From Bradyrhizobium sp. CB82 (lineage in GTDB: Bacteria; Pseudomonadota; Alphaproteobacteria; Rhizobiales; Xanthobacteraceae): a DNA stretch of 64,000 bases. The notes beneath the pieces are model-generated. The model saw nothing but the letters and a program-made list of their open reading frames with translations, was not told the DNA's origin and made no database searches. The stretch is taken from contig NZ_CP121650.1 in NCBI RefSeq assembly GCF_029714405.1, positions 4,531,001-4,595,000 on the forward strand, written 5' to 3'. Position 1 is the first letter of the stretch. Each line of letters opens with the position of its first letter. Of this stretch, positions 24,358 to 34,400 are shown piece by piece. The position numbers and the translations under genes are program-made.

Positions 24358-25812
24358 TCATCGTTCCAACTTCGATTGATCGACGAATATTCGAACGCGG
24401 CCAACATCCTCGACTTCACGATAGTGACCGAGCTCCATCTGGAGTTCGGGATCTCTATTAGCCCAAGCCAACCAGTCGAACTGAAACGAACTAAGCAGGT
24501 AAGTATCCACGAGAATGACATCCGGGCGATCGTTTCGCAGGCTCGCCAACAAATGGCGCCGCTCGAGTTGTATGACGCTGTCCGACTTTGCTTGCTCGGG
24601 TTGAGTTGGTTGTGAGCTGTTCTGGCGCACGATTGCACCGGCAGTTAAGAGTTGCGGCGCGCAAGAATGGCCGACCCAAGTTCCGTCGATTTGACGGACG
24701 AGCGGATGCCCCAGACCGACGTGATCGGTAAGCGTGAGCAGCCGCGGATGCTTCACAAGTGCCTGGATGCGCCCCTTCAGTGGCGGAAACCCCGGGGCCG
24801 GTGAGGACAGATAGAGCCCGATAATCCAAATGGTAGCGAGGCCGCCAATCATGACTGGCGCTCGCAATGGCCTTCGAATGTGCAGCAACGGCGCGGCAAT
24901 CGCAAACATACACAGCGCGAAAGCCATGTATGGCCACCCCTTGCCTTGGAGCAGGAAGCTCGCGGCTCCGCCAATCGAGGCGGCCAACCACGGCATTGCG
25001 TCGCTCCCCATTTTGAGCTCTTGAGGAGCCAACAGGCGCAGGAACGCAATAGAGACGCTTATCACCGCGATTGGAACAAGAACCAGGCCGCCAAACTCCC
25101 TCCTGATCGGCAGATAGGCGTCGGCGACCATCGGCGCATATGTAAAGAGATAGTCGGGGAAGACAGCAACGAGGACCACGCCATAGCCGATTGCGATAAC
25201 CGCGGCTGTGCATCCTTCAGAGGTAAACAAAGCTCTGAAGGAACGTTGGTGAACGATGCCAAGGATGAGCGGAAGGCCTGCCACCAGAGCAAAGAAGGGC
25301 TTGATGCTCATGGCCAACCCCGCCCCCACGCCCGCGAGGATCGCGACCGGTCCGGGCTCGAAGCCGCGCCAACGCAGCCCAGTGATGGCTACAAATGGGG
25401 TCAGTGCAATTGTGGCCATGTGTTCACGCTGGCCGAATACCGTGCCAGGAAGAATTGCAAGCAAAAGCGCGAGCGACCACGTTGAAATGGTTCTCTCTCT
25501 GGCTCCCAGCTTTGCCGCTTGAGCCGCTCGATCGATTAAAAAAAGCGCGCCCGCGATCTCGATGATCACCATCATGATCACGATGATTTCAGGTGCAATG
25601 CCGGTCATCCGTGCCACCTTCACTGCCGGCATGTACATGTAAATTGAAAGGGGCGAATTCACCTCGAAGAGGTCGATTCCAATCTTTCCGCCATCCAGGA
25701 TCTTTTCGTTTTCAGTGAGCAGGCAGCCCAGATCAGGGTCGAGAACGATCGGTATTTGAATGAACGAGGCCGCCAGGAGGATCGCACCCACGATGAACCA
25801 TCGTTGAGCCAT
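24358..25812 (-). CDS. Polytopic membrane protein, glycosyltransferase GT-C-like (function unknown)
   Basis: The 484-residue protein has about ten to twelve hydrophobic helices in the first 400 residues and a soluble C-terminal tail. The first periplasmic loop carries acidic residues (LDPDLGCLLTENEKILDGGK), reminiscent of the Asp-containing loop of GT-C enzymes such as mannosyltransferases, and GQREHMATIALTPF is a further loop. Helix count and layout fit that superfamily but no diagnostic motif is certain. GC is lower than in flanking core genes, which suggests acquisition. The ATG at 25812 lies at the first helix; an ATG at 25890 would add 26 residues. Confidence 0.6.
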   Translation of the reverse strand: MAQRWFIVGAILLAASFIQIPIVLDPDLGCLLTENEKILDGGKIGIDLFEVNSPLSIYMYMPAVKVARMTGIAPEIIVIMMVIIEIAGALFLIDRAAQAAKLGARERTISTWSLALLLAILPGTVFGQREHMATIALTPFVAITGLRWRGFEPGPVAILAGVGAGLAMSIKPFFALVAGLPLILGIVHQRSFRALFTSEGCTAAVIAIGYGVVLVAVFPDYLFTYAPMVADAYLPIRREFGGLVLVPIAVISVSIAFLRLLAPQELKMGSDAMPWLAASIGGAASFLLQGKGWPYMAFALCMFAIAAPLLHIRRPLRAPVMIGGLATIWIIGLYLSSPAPGFPPLKGRIQALVKHPRLLTLTDHVGLGHPLVRQIDGTWVGHSCAPQLLTAGAIVRQNSSQPTQPEQAKSDSVIQLERRHLLASLRNDRPDVILVDTYLLSSFQFDWLAWANRDPELQMELGHYREVEDVGRVRIFVDQSKLER

Positions 25813-25950
25813 GCTGAAGTCATTTCCCCGTTGCTTTTCGGGATCAGCCAGGGAGAGCTTCCCAGCTCTGCGCGTCAACGGTCGGAGCATGAATCTTTCG
25901 CATCCAACCCCCCTCGTTGCGTCAGCACGATGAACTTGGTGGGTACAGGG

Positions 25951-26253
25951 TCATTCGTTGCCCTCGGCCCGAACCAGGGGCTTCTGCGCGCCCTGAACGC
26001 TCTGGCTAAGCGACGCCAGCGCGCTCATCAGCTGGTCGGAAACGGGCGCGAGACCCTTAGTACCTTCGAAGCCGGCGGAGACACGCTCATTCGCGGATTT
26101 CTCGAACGGTTCGAAGCCTTCATAGATGCGCGTTCCTGCTCTTAGAGTGGCGCCGGCGGCAATTGGCCCCAGCATGAGGATTGCTGCTCCGACGATGCCG
26201 ATTTTGCTGTTGTGAGGGATCGGCGGCAGTTGCGCGCGTTGATCGTTGGTCAT
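25951..26253 (-). CDS. Small membrane-anchored hypothetical protein
   Basis: The 100-residue product has one hydrophobic helix (about 18-36: IGIVGAAILMLGPIAAGATL) after a short Pro-containing N terminus, then a polar region with Gly, Glu and Ser and a predicted helical tail (VSDQLMSALASLSQSVQGAQ). GAGG sits 7 bases before the ATG, which supports translation. I do not recognise a family. It lies alone between the polytopic protein and the catabolic unit. Confidence 0.55.
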   Translation of the reverse strand: MTNDQRAQLPPIPHNSKIGIVGAAILMLGPIAAGATLRAGTRIYEGFEPFEKSANERVSAGFEGTKGLAPVSDQLMSALASLSQSVQGAQKPLVRAEGNE

Positions 26254-26449
26254 TGTCTTGCCTCACAGCGTTCAATGCCTGCATGATGCCGATGGTTGGG
26301 AACGCGCGGTAGATCGGGCGCCGACCATTAAGAGGTACCCAAGCGGAGGCTCGCTCTTGTCGAGTTGCCCGCCGCGTTGCTTCCCGGGCGAGATGATCTC
26401 GTCAGACCGGATTTTGACGCTCAGGGCAGATACAGAGCGGCTTGGCGAA

Positions 26450-27682
26450 CTAGAAGCGCTCCGGCCGGTACGGCGCGGGATCGATCGACGGCGTCTCGCC
26501 GCTCATCATTTCCGCGAGCAGACGTCCGGTCGCGGGTCCCAGCGTAAAACCCTGATGACCGTGGCCGAAATTCATCCAGAGCCCGCGATGGCGCGGCGCT
26601 CGCCCAAGCACCGGCAGCATGTCTGGCGTGCAGGGCCGGGTGCCGAACCACGGCTCGGGTTCGACGCGCGCGCCGAGATCGAGCAGCTCGCGTGCGGACG
26701 CTTCTGCGCTTCCGAGTTGCACAGGCGTGGCCGGCGCATCCGGGCCGGTCAGCTCTGCACCGGTTGTGATACGTATTCCCTTGGCCATCGGCCCCATGGC
26801 GTAGCCGCGTGCGGCATCGACCAGGGGAAGGTCGAGCGAAGCGCCGCCGCTATAGTGCATATGGTAGCCGCGCTTGCGCACCAGCGGAATGCGGTAACCG
26901 AATTTCTGCAACAGATTGGGCGACCACGGCCCGAGCGTGACGACGACATCGGCTGCATCGATCGCTCCGTCGTCGGTTTGCACGGACCAGCCGGAGGACG
27001 TCTGCTGCAACGTCTGCGCATCGCCGAGAAGGATATGGCCGCCGAGACGCTGGAACAGGTCGGCATAGCTGGCGACCAGCGCGCCGGGATCCGACACGGT
27101 CCATGTATCGAGCCAGTGAATCGCGCCGGGAAGATCGTCGCGCAGCAACGGCTCGGCTTTCGCCAACTCGCTGCCCGAGAGCACGCGGAAGTTCACGCCG
27201 AAGTCGCGCCGGTTTTCCTCTGCGGTCTTGATCGCGAGCTCGAACTCGGCGGGGTCGCGATGCAGCAGCCGATAGCCGGCGCGGCGGATGAGATTGTCGG
27301 CGTGAGCCGCGCGGATGAGGATATCGTGCTCTGAGGTCGCATAGGCAATCAGGCGCGCCCATGCCTCGCTTGCCTCGCGATGCCGCTTCGGCGCCGAATG
27401 CCACCAATAGCGGAGCAGCGGCTCGACGTGGCGGTGGAGGGATGCGAGGCTATAGCGGACGTCGTTGGTGCGGCCGGCCGCGATCTTCAGCAATGTGGCA
27501 AAGTCGCGCGGCATCGGATAAGGCCGCACAGCCTCCGCCTGGATCATTCCGGCATTGCCGTAGCTGGTCTCCCGGCCCGGCTCCGTGCGATCGACGAGCG
27601 TGATCGACCAGCCGCGCCGCTGCAGATGCAGCGCGGCGCTGACACCGATCATGCCGCCGCCGAGGACGATCGCGCTTTGCAT
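26450..27682 (-). CDS. FAD-dependent D-amino acid dehydrogenase-like oxidoreductase (DadA/DAO family)
   Basis: The 410-residue flavoprotein begins with the dinucleotide motif VLGGGMIGVSAALHLQRRGW and the segment LVDRTEPGRETSYGNAGMI, which is typical of DadA. The C terminus has RPCTPDMLPVLGRAPRHRGLWMNFGHGHQGFTLGPATGRLLAE, where FAD contacts are expected. It should oxidise an amino acid or amine to an imino or keto acid and pass electrons to the respiratory chain. The ATG at 27682 has AGGAG about 10 bases upstream. It is the last of three same-strand genes (amidase, MFS permease, this oxidase), suggesting deamidation, uptake and oxidation of one substrate class. Confidence 0.88.
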   Translation of the reverse strand: MQSAIVLGGGMIGVSAALHLQRRGWSITLVDRTEPGRETSYGNAGMIQAEAVRPYPMPRDFATLLKIAAGRTNDVRYSLASLHRHVEPLLRYWWHSAPKRHREASEAWARLIAYATSEHDILIRAAHADNLIRRAGYRLLHRDPAEFELAIKTAEENRRDFGVNFRVLSGSELAKAEPLLRDDLPGAIHWLDTWTVSDPGALVASYADLFQRLGGHILLGDAQTLQQTSSGWSVQTDDGAIDAADVVVTLGPWSPNLLQKFGYRIPLVRKRGYHMHYSGGASLDLPLVDAARGYAMGPMAKGIRITTGAELTGPDAPATPVQLGSAEASARELLDLGARVEPEPWFGTRPCTPDMLPVLGRAPRHRGLWMNFGHGHQGFTLGPATGRLLAEMMSGETPSIDPAPYRPERF

Positions 27683-27697
27683 CGACAAAAACTCCTG

Positions 27698-28927
27698 TCA
27701 GGCCGGGCGCGGCGCGAGCTTGGGCTGCGCCGTGTTGATGGTCGCGGCGACGACGACCGACATCGCGGTCATTGCTACCAGGAAGCCGAAGGCCGCATCG
27801 AACGATCCGGTTCCAGTCACGATGAAGCCCATCGCCGCCGGTGCGACGAAGCCCGCGCTCTGGCCGCCGAGATTGACCATGCCCACGCCCGATCCGATCT
27901 GGTCGTCGCGAAGCAGCTTTGTCGGAAGCGCGACCACCGAGGCCAGCACGAAGGATTTGAAGAAATAGACCAGCGACTGATAGGTGATCAGCACCGCGAT
28001 TGTCTCGGCCCTGTACATGGCGTAGAGGAAGATGCCGGTCAACGCGGAGCTGCCGATCAGAAGATACTTTTCGCGCTCGGCGAAGAACGTCGTCATGACC
28101 CAGCCGCCGATCGCGGTCGCGATCGTTGCCATCACGAACGGGATCGGCGCCACCACGCCGACGGTCTTGAGGTCGAGCCCGCGCTGCTGGAGCAGATAGA
28201 GCGGCATCCAGGAATCCAGCCCCTTGTTGACGCAGCTGAGGCCGAACCACACCACCATCAACTGCCAGAGCAGCGGGTTCTTCATCAGCTCGCGCATCGG
28301 CGCGCGGTCCGCAGGCTTCGCCGTCGCCGCTCTTGCCTGAGCCTCGCCCATGCGCCCCAGATGCGGGACGAACAGGAAATAGACCGCCGCGAACACGAGG
28401 CCGGCGATGCCGATCGTGTTGAAGGCGTGGCGCCAGCCGAGCCAGAGGATCAGCGGCGCCATGATCAGCGGCGCGAGCATGCTGCCGGCATAGTTCGACG
28501 ACAGCAGCAGCGCCGACATTTTTGGCCGGCTGTCCTTCTTGAACAGTTCGGCGATGGCGCGGATGCTCGCCGGCGGAAAGCCGCCCTCGGCGATGCCGAA
28601 GATGAAGCGGATCGCGATCAGCGACGTCAGCGACCAGGCCAGGCTCGTGAAGGCCGTGAACAGCGACCACATCACGATCGTGACGATCACCACATATTTC
28701 GAGCCGAAGCGGTCGGAGAGCCATCCGCCCGGCACCTGCATGGCGGCATAGCCCAGGAAGAACGCGCTGATGACGATGCCGAGATCGGCGGCCTGGAGGT
28801 TGAAGTCCTTGCCGATCTGCGCCAGCGCCAGCGAGATCGCGGCACGGTCGACGTAGGAGATGCAGTAGGCGATGTAGAGCAGGACGAACGCGACGACCCC
28901 GGTTTTCCGCTGCGACAATTCAGGCAT
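27698..28927 (-). CDS. MFS transporter, anion:cation symporter (ACS)-like
   Basis: The 409-residue permease has twelve predicted helices. The loop between helices 2 and 3 is GGWLSDRFGSKYVV, the MFS signature, and IRFIFGIAEGGFPPASIRAIAELF after helix 4 is characteristic of the ACS group, which includes galactonate and glucarate symporters. The second ATG (28927) is preferred because GGAG lies 6 bases before it, while the ATG at 28933 abuts the same GGAG. It sits 15 bases before the DadA-like gene and 53 bases behind the amidase. Confidence 0.88.
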   Translation of the reverse strand: MPELSQRKTGVVAFVLLYIAYCISYVDRAAISLALAQIGKDFNLQAADLGIVISAFFLGYAAMQVPGGWLSDRFGSKYVVIVTIVMWSLFTAFTSLAWSLTSLIAIRFIFGIAEGGFPPASIRAIAELFKKDSRPKMSALLLSSNYAGSMLAPLIMAPLILWLGWRHAFNTIGIAGLVFAAVYFLFVPHLGRMGEAQARAATAKPADRAPMRELMKNPLLWQLMVVWFGLSCVNKGLDSWMPLYLLQQRGLDLKTVGVVAPIPFVMATIATAIGGWVMTTFFAEREKYLLIGSSALTGIFLYAMYRAETIAVLITYQSLVYFFKSFVLASVVALPTKLLRDDQIGSGVGMVNLGGQSAGFVAPAAMGFIVTGTGSFDAAFGFLVAMTAMSVVVAATINTAQPKLAPRPA

Positions 28928-28980
28928 GCTCATCTCCGTTTCGCCGGCGATCCCGTGGCGCTGCTAACTCTGCTGTGGGG

Positions 28981-30477
28981 TCATTCCCAGGTGAGGAAGC
29001 CTGGCGCGGCCGAGAGAGGCGGCGCCGCGGCGAGCCGTGCCAGATCGGGGATCGGGCGGCAAAGCTGCGGATTGCTGACAAATTCGGCCTCGATGCTCGC
29101 GGCGACCGAGAGCACGATAACGTCGCCGCCGCGTGGTCCCACGATCTGAAGACCGAACGGCAGGCCGGCCTCATCGACGCCGAGCGGCAGGCTGAGCGCG
29201 GGATGACCTGGAAGTGTCACGGCATAGGCGAGCGCGAGCCAGTGGAAGTACGATTTGGTCGGCGCGCCGTCGATCTCCGCCGGATAGAGCTCCGACCAGG
29301 GTCGCGGGCTCAGCGTGATGGTCGGGCTGATCAGCACGTCGCAACTTTCGAAGAAGCTTTGATAGGCGCGATAGATCCGCGTCTGCGCGGTCGCCGCGCG
29401 CGCGTAGTCTTCGAGCGTATAGCTCAGTCCTTCCTGGACGTTGGCCCGCACATTGGGGCCGAGCATCTCCGGACGCTCTTTGTAGTTCTTGCCGTGCACG
29501 GCGAGGAACATGCCTGCGCGAAGCACGGCGAAGGCATCGTCGGCGCCGGAGCAATCGGGCGTTGCCTCGCGGCATTCGGCGAACAGCGGCGCAAGCTTGC
29601 CCACGCGGCGGCGGAATACGCGGCGGATCGCCTGCTCGGTCGGGGCAAAGCCAAAATCCTCGGTGAAGGCGACGCGCAGCTTGCCGAGCTCGGCAGGACG
29701 CGGTGCGGCCCAGCGTTCGGCGCGTCCGCGCAATTGCTCGCCCGGCAGGGTGTAGGCGAGCGGATCGCGCGCATCGTCGCTCGCCATCACCGACAGCATC
29801 AGTGCGGTGTCGGCGACGTTGCGCGCCATCGGTCCGTCGGTCGACAGGTTGGACCAGCCGAAGGCGCGCTTTTCGCTCGCCACGAGGCCGTAGGAGGGAC
29901 GCATGCCGACGATGCCGGCAAAGCCGGCCGGATTGCGCAAGGAGCCGCCGGTGTCTGAGCCGGAGGCGAGCGGAGCCATTCCGCAGGCAAGCGCCACCGC
30001 CGAGCCGCCGGAGGAGCCGGCCGCCGAGCGCATGGGATCGAAGGGATTGCCGGTCGCGCCGAACACGGGGTTGCGGGTGTTGCCGCCCGCCGCCCATTCC
30101 GGTGTGTTGGTCTTGCCGAAAATGATCGCACCGGCCGCGCGCAGCCGCGCAACGGAAGCCTGGTCAGCCGACGGCACATGATCCCTGAGCAAAGGGCTGC
30201 CATAGGTCGTGCGCAGCCCGGCGGTATCCTGGGTGTCCTTGATGAGAACGGGGAGGCCATGCAGGGCGCCACGTTCCTCGCCGCGCAGGATGGCGGCCTC
30301 CGCTTCCTTGGCCGCGGTGCGTGCGCCGCGCTCATCCAGCGTCACGACGGCGTTCACGGCAGGATTGGTTGCGGCGATCCGCGAGAGGCAGGCGTCGAGC
30401 AGCTCGACAGGCGAGATCGCCCGCGCAGCCAGCAGGCGGCGCAGCTCAACGGCACTGGAATCGCAAAGTCCGGACAA
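28981..30477 (-). CDS. Amidase signature family amidohydrolase
   Basis: The 498-residue enzyme has the amidase-signature triad Lys80 (GLPVLIKDTQDTAG), cis-Ser155 (SAAGSSGGSA) and the nucleophile Ser179 (GSDTGGSLRNPA). The spacing is nearly that of GatA, but the gene stands away from gatC/gatB and is first in a catabolic run, so a stand-alone amidase is more likely. The start is a TTG at 30477, chosen because AAGGG is 7 bases upstream; a TTG at 30483 would be too close. Transcription diverges from an XRE-cupin regulator. Confidence 0.88.
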   Translation of the reverse strand: MSGLCDSSAVELRRLLAARAISPVELLDACLSRIAATNPAVNAVVTLDERGARTAAKEAEAAILRGEERGALHGLPVLIKDTQDTAGLRTTYGSPLLRDHVPSADQASVARLRAAGAIIFGKTNTPEWAAGGNTRNPVFGATGNPFDPMRSAAGSSGGSAVALACGMAPLASGSDTGGSLRNPAGFAGIVGMRPSYGLVASEKRAFGWSNLSTDGPMARNVADTALMLSVMASDDARDPLAYTLPGEQLRGRAERWAAPRPAELGKLRVAFTEDFGFAPTEQAIRRVFRRRVGKLAPLFAECREATPDCSGADDAFAVLRAGMFLAVHGKNYKERPEMLGPNVRANVQEGLSYTLEDYARAATAQTRIYRAYQSFFESCDVLISPTITLSPRPWSELYPAEIDGAPTKSYFHWLALAYAVTLPGHPALSLPLGVDEAGLPFGLQIVGPRGGDVIVLSVAASIEAEFVSNPQLCRPIPDLARLAAAPPLSAAPGFLTWE

Positions 30478-30483
30478 TGCCAA

Positions 30484-30686
30484 TCCCTTTCAAATTATGA
30501 AAACGGTTTAGCATATCGGAAAATGCAGTCGGCGCACCAATATTCATCAAAAGGGCCGGTTCCGTGCATAAATCCTAGCCGGATTGCCTCGGAGGCGGCC
30601 CGACAATGGCGATTTGGGGCCTTCTAGGCCGAAAAGATTAGATGGATAGGCCAATATTTTTTCCGCTGCCGTGATAGGATTGCTGC
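30484..30686. promoter_or_regulatory. Divergent promoter region of amidase operon and XRE-cupin regulator
   Basis: These 203 bases are more AT-rich than the adjacent genes. CCAATATT occurs twice in the same orientation (30537-30544 and 30651-30658), the second close to the regulator start. These could be operator half sites, but no defined motif supports it. Confidence 0.4.
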
Positions 30687-31370
30687 ATGAGCGAGATCGC
30701 GACGCCTGAAGGTGCCAATTCCCAGCTTGGCCAATGCCTCAAGGCCGCCCGTCAGGCGCGCGGCCTGACGCTCAAGCAGGTGGCGGAGCGGACGGGCATG
30801 GCGCTCTCGACCCTGTCCAAGGTCGAGAACGGCCTGATGTCGCTGACCTACGACAAGCTGTTGCAGCTCACCGCGGGCCTGAAGATGGAGATCGCCGAGC
30901 TGTTCAATCCGGCGACCGCGATGCGCCCCGAGCAGGGCCGGCCGGTCACGGCGCGGCGAAGCATCAGCCGCGCCGGGCAAGGGCAGGTGATCACCACGAA
31001 ATTCTACACCTACAACTATCAATGCACCGACCTGATCGGCAAACGCATGGTGCCGATCATGGCCGAAGTCCGTGCGCGCTCGCTGGAGGAGTTCGGCCCG
31101 CTGCTGCGCCACGCAGGTGAAGAGTATTTTCTGGTGACGAGCGGACGCGTCGCCGTCCACACCGAGTTCTACGCGCCGGAGATTCTGGGCGAGGGCGACG
31201 GCATTTATCTCGACAGCACCATGGGCCACGCCTACCTCAACGCCGGCGATGCGCCTGCCGCCAAGGCCGTCTGTCTCTGCACCAGCGAAGCGCCCGACCT
31301 TTACGACCAGCTCCGGCAGATTGCATCCCGCGACGTGCCGCCGCTCGACGACGCACTGCCGCCGCTGTAG
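30687..31370 (+). CDS. XRE-family transcriptional regulator with C-terminal cupin domain
   Basis: The 227-residue protein has an N-terminal HTH of Cro/CI type (about 15-70: LKAARQARGLTLKQVAERTG, LSTLSKVENGLMSLTYDKLL) and a cupin barrel at about 110-200 (HAGEEYFLVTSGRVAVHTEF, EGDGIYLDSTMGHAYLNAG). Such regulators (PuuR-like) respond to small amines or amino acid derivatives and usually control the neighbouring catabolic genes. It is divergent from the amidase-permease-oxidase run and is very probably its local regulator. A bidirectional terminator follows. Confidence 0.9.
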   Translation: MSEIATPEGANSQLGQCLKAARQARGLTLKQVAERTGMALSTLSKVENGLMSLTYDKLLQLTAGLKMEIAELFNPATAMRPEQGRPVTARRSISRAGQGQVITTKFYTYNYQCTDLIGKRMVPIMAEVRARSLEEFGPLLRHAGEEYFLVTSGRVAVHTEFYAPEILGEGDGIYLDSTMGHAYLNAGDAPAAKAVCLCTSEAPDLYDQLRQIASRDVPPLDDALPPL

Positions 31371-31389
31371 CCACCGCTGATCCAAACGC

Positions 31390-31416
31390 AAAACGCCCGG
31401 CTTGGCCGGGCGTTTT
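31390..31416. terminator. Bidirectional terminator between the XRE-cupin gene and rne
   Basis: AAAACGCCCGG (31390-31400) pairs with CCGGGCGTTTT (31406-31416) across CTTGG. It has T-rich tails on both strands and lies between two convergent genes, 20 and 18 bases from their stops. Confidence 0.85.
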
Positions 31417-31433
31417 GTCTGTTGGTGTTCGAC

Positions 31434-34400
31434 CTATTGACCACCGCCGAAGCGGCGTGACCACCAGCCGGCGCGACGCGGCTGCGGCGCCGGTGTTTCG
31501 ACTGCGGCCTCTGGTGCGGGCTCGGCCGCGGGAGCTGGCGGCGTAACCTCGCTGGGCGCTTGCGCGACCTCGGCAGCAGGCTCGGGCTGGCTGCTGAGGA
31601 AGCTCACCTTTTCACGCACGGTCGAACGACGCCGCGCGGACTTGTCGCTGTCCGACGCGGACCCATCAGCGGCGGCCGCCTCGGATTGAGCCGGGGCAGG
31701 TGTTGCGTCGGCCGGTTCTTCAGGCTGAGGCGCAGCGGGTTGAACGGTCGCTTCGGTCTGCGCGATCGACGGTGTCTCCGGCGTCAAGCCGTCGAAATCG
31801 GCGACCGCCTCCGTCGCCTCAGGCGGTGGATTGGCGCTCAGCTCGTCGCTGATCGAACCGGCAAGTCCTTCCTCGACACCGCCACGCCGGCGGCGTCCGC
31901 CGCGACGTCCACGCCGGCGACGGCGCTCGCCGCCACCCTGCTCACTGCGGGCCTGGTCGATCTGCTCCTCGGTCTCTTCGCCTTCCTGCTCCGCGTCGGC
32001 TTCCTCGTCGGACTCGCCTGTAGCCATGGCCGGCTCGGGAACGGTCGGCGCGGTGTCCTCGCGAAGCTCGCCTTCGCGCTGGCCGCCGCGGCCGCGACGA
32101 CGCCGACGACGCCGACGGCGCTGGCCGTCCTGCTCGGGTACCGCGTCGCCTGCGGCCTGTTCTTCGCCGAGACCCTCGGTCTCGTCCGTCTCGACCTCGG
32201 ATTCGGTCTCGAGATCGAAACCGTCCTCGTCGTCATAGGCCTCTTCAGCGGCGGGCGGCGGACTTGCCGCGGCCTGCGCCGCGAGCAGCGCCTTGGCGGC
32301 TTCCAGCGTATGCACCTGCTCGCCGCGGTCGATGACAAAGGCCTGCGGGCCGCTGACGCTGGGATCAGCGATGATCGACAGCGTGACCTTGAAGCCGTTC
32401 TCGAGGTCGCGCAGATGGCCGCGCTTGTGGTTCAGCACATAGAGCGCGACGTCGGTGCGGGTGCGGACCACCAGATTGTGGGTCGCGCCCTTCATCAAAA
32501 TCTCTTCCAGCCCGCGCAGGAGCTGGAGCGCGACGGAGGAGACCGAGCGCACGTGGCCGGTGCCGCCGCAATGTGGGCAGGGATCGGTCGAGCTCTCGAG
32601 CACGCTGGCGCGGATGCGCTGGCGCGACATCTCCAGAAGGCCGAAATGCGAGATGCGGCCGACCTGGATGCGCGCGCGATCCTGCCGGAGGCAATCGGAC
32701 AGCTTGCGCTCGACCGCGCGGTTGTTGCGCTTCTCGTCCATGTCGATGAAGTCGATGACGATCAGGCCGGCGAGATCGCGCAGCCGAAGCTGGCGCGCGA
32801 CCTCTTCGGCCGCTTCCAGATTGGTCTTGAGTGCGGTGTCCTCGATATGGTGCTCGCGCGTCGAGCGGCCGGAGTTGACGTCGATCGAGACCAGCGCCTC
32901 GGTCTGATTGATGACGACATAGCCGCCGGAGCGCAATTGCACGGTCGGCGAGAACATCGCATCCAACTGGCTCTCAACGCCCATGCGCGAGAACAGCGGC
33001 TGGCCGTCGCGATACTGCCTCACCGCGCTGACATTGGCCGGCATCAGCATCTTCATGAAGTCGCGCGCTTCGCGGTAGCCGCTTTCGCCCGCAACCTGGA
33101 TTTCGTCGATCTCCTTGTTGTAGAGGTCGCGCAGCGAGCGCTTGATCAGCGAGCCTTCCTCGTAGACGAGGGTTGGGGCCTGCGACTTCAGCGTCAGGTC
33201 GCGCACCGTCTCCCACATCCGGATGAGGTATTCGAAGTCGCGCTTGATCTCGGGCTTGGTGCGGGAGGCGCCGGCCGTGCGCAGGATGATGCCCATGCCC
33301 TCGGGCACGTCGAGATCCTGCACGACTTCCTTCAGGCGCGAACGATCCTGGGCGCTGGTGATCTTGCGGCTGATGCCGCCGCCGCGCGCCGTGTTCGGCA
33401 TCAAGACGGCATAGCGGCCGGCGAGCGACAGATAGGTCGTCAGCGCCGCGCCCTTGTTGCCGCGCTCTTCCTTGACGACCTGCACCAGCATCACCTGCCG
33501 GCGCTTGATGACTTCCTGGATCTTGTACTGGCGGCGCGGGCGGAAAGTGCGCTCCGGCACTTCCTCCAGCACGTCGTCGCCGCCGACGGACTCGACGACT
33601 TCCTCTTCGGCCTCTTCACCGTCCTCGCCATCCTCGGCGTCGTCCTCGGTGGCAGCCCCAGGATGCGGCGCCTCGGCGCTCTCAGCGGCCGCGTACACGG
33701 CGTCGGCGGGTTCGATCGCGGCGGTCACGGCTTCCGCCAGCGCCTCGGCATGCGGTTCGGACGCCGGCGCTTCGGAAGCGGCAGCCTCCTCCGGCTCCGC
33801 TGCGACCTCGGTCGCGACGACGGGCTCGGCTCCGACGGCTGCAACGGGCGCGGGCGCCTCGTCGGCATGGTCGTGATCGTGGTCGTACTCGTGCTCGTGT
33901 TCGCCATCATCGTGATGATGGTGTTCATGATCATGGTCGTCATGGTGATCGCCGTGCCCATGCTCGTCACGATCGTGCTCGTGAGCCTCGAACGCGTCGT
34001 GATGCTCGGCTTCGGCGTGCAGCTGCTCGCCCTCGTGCGCGGTGCCCTCGGCGACCTCCGGCTGCATCTCGCCTTCGAGCGGCTGGGCGGCGGTATCGGC
34101 GCCAGCCTCGAGGCCCTCGACGATGTCGCTCTGCACGCGCTCGCCATGGCCGCGACGACGGGCGTTGCGGTGGCGCGAGCGGCGGCGGTTGTGGGAACGG
34201 TTTTCGTTCTCCTCCTCGGCCTCGCGATGAGCCTGCTCCTCGGCCTCGATCAGTGCCTGCCGATCGGCAACCGGAATCTGGTAGTAGTCAGGATGAATTT
34301 CGCTGAAGGCGAGGAAGCCGTGGCGGTTGCCGCCATATTCGACGAAGGCGGCCTGGAGGGACGGTTCGACCCGTGTGACCTTGGCGAGGTAGATATTGCC

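Noticed and set aside
27380..29149. 589-codon plus-strand frame across the DadA-like and MFS genes
   Set aside because: It is composed of Arg/Asp/His-rich sequence without any domain and spans two well-supported minus-strand genes.
28981..30477. GatA subunit of Asp/Glu-tRNA amidotransferase
   Set aside because: Catalytic spacing is GatA-like, but gatC and gatB are absent and the gene heads a catabolic run with a permease and an oxidase.
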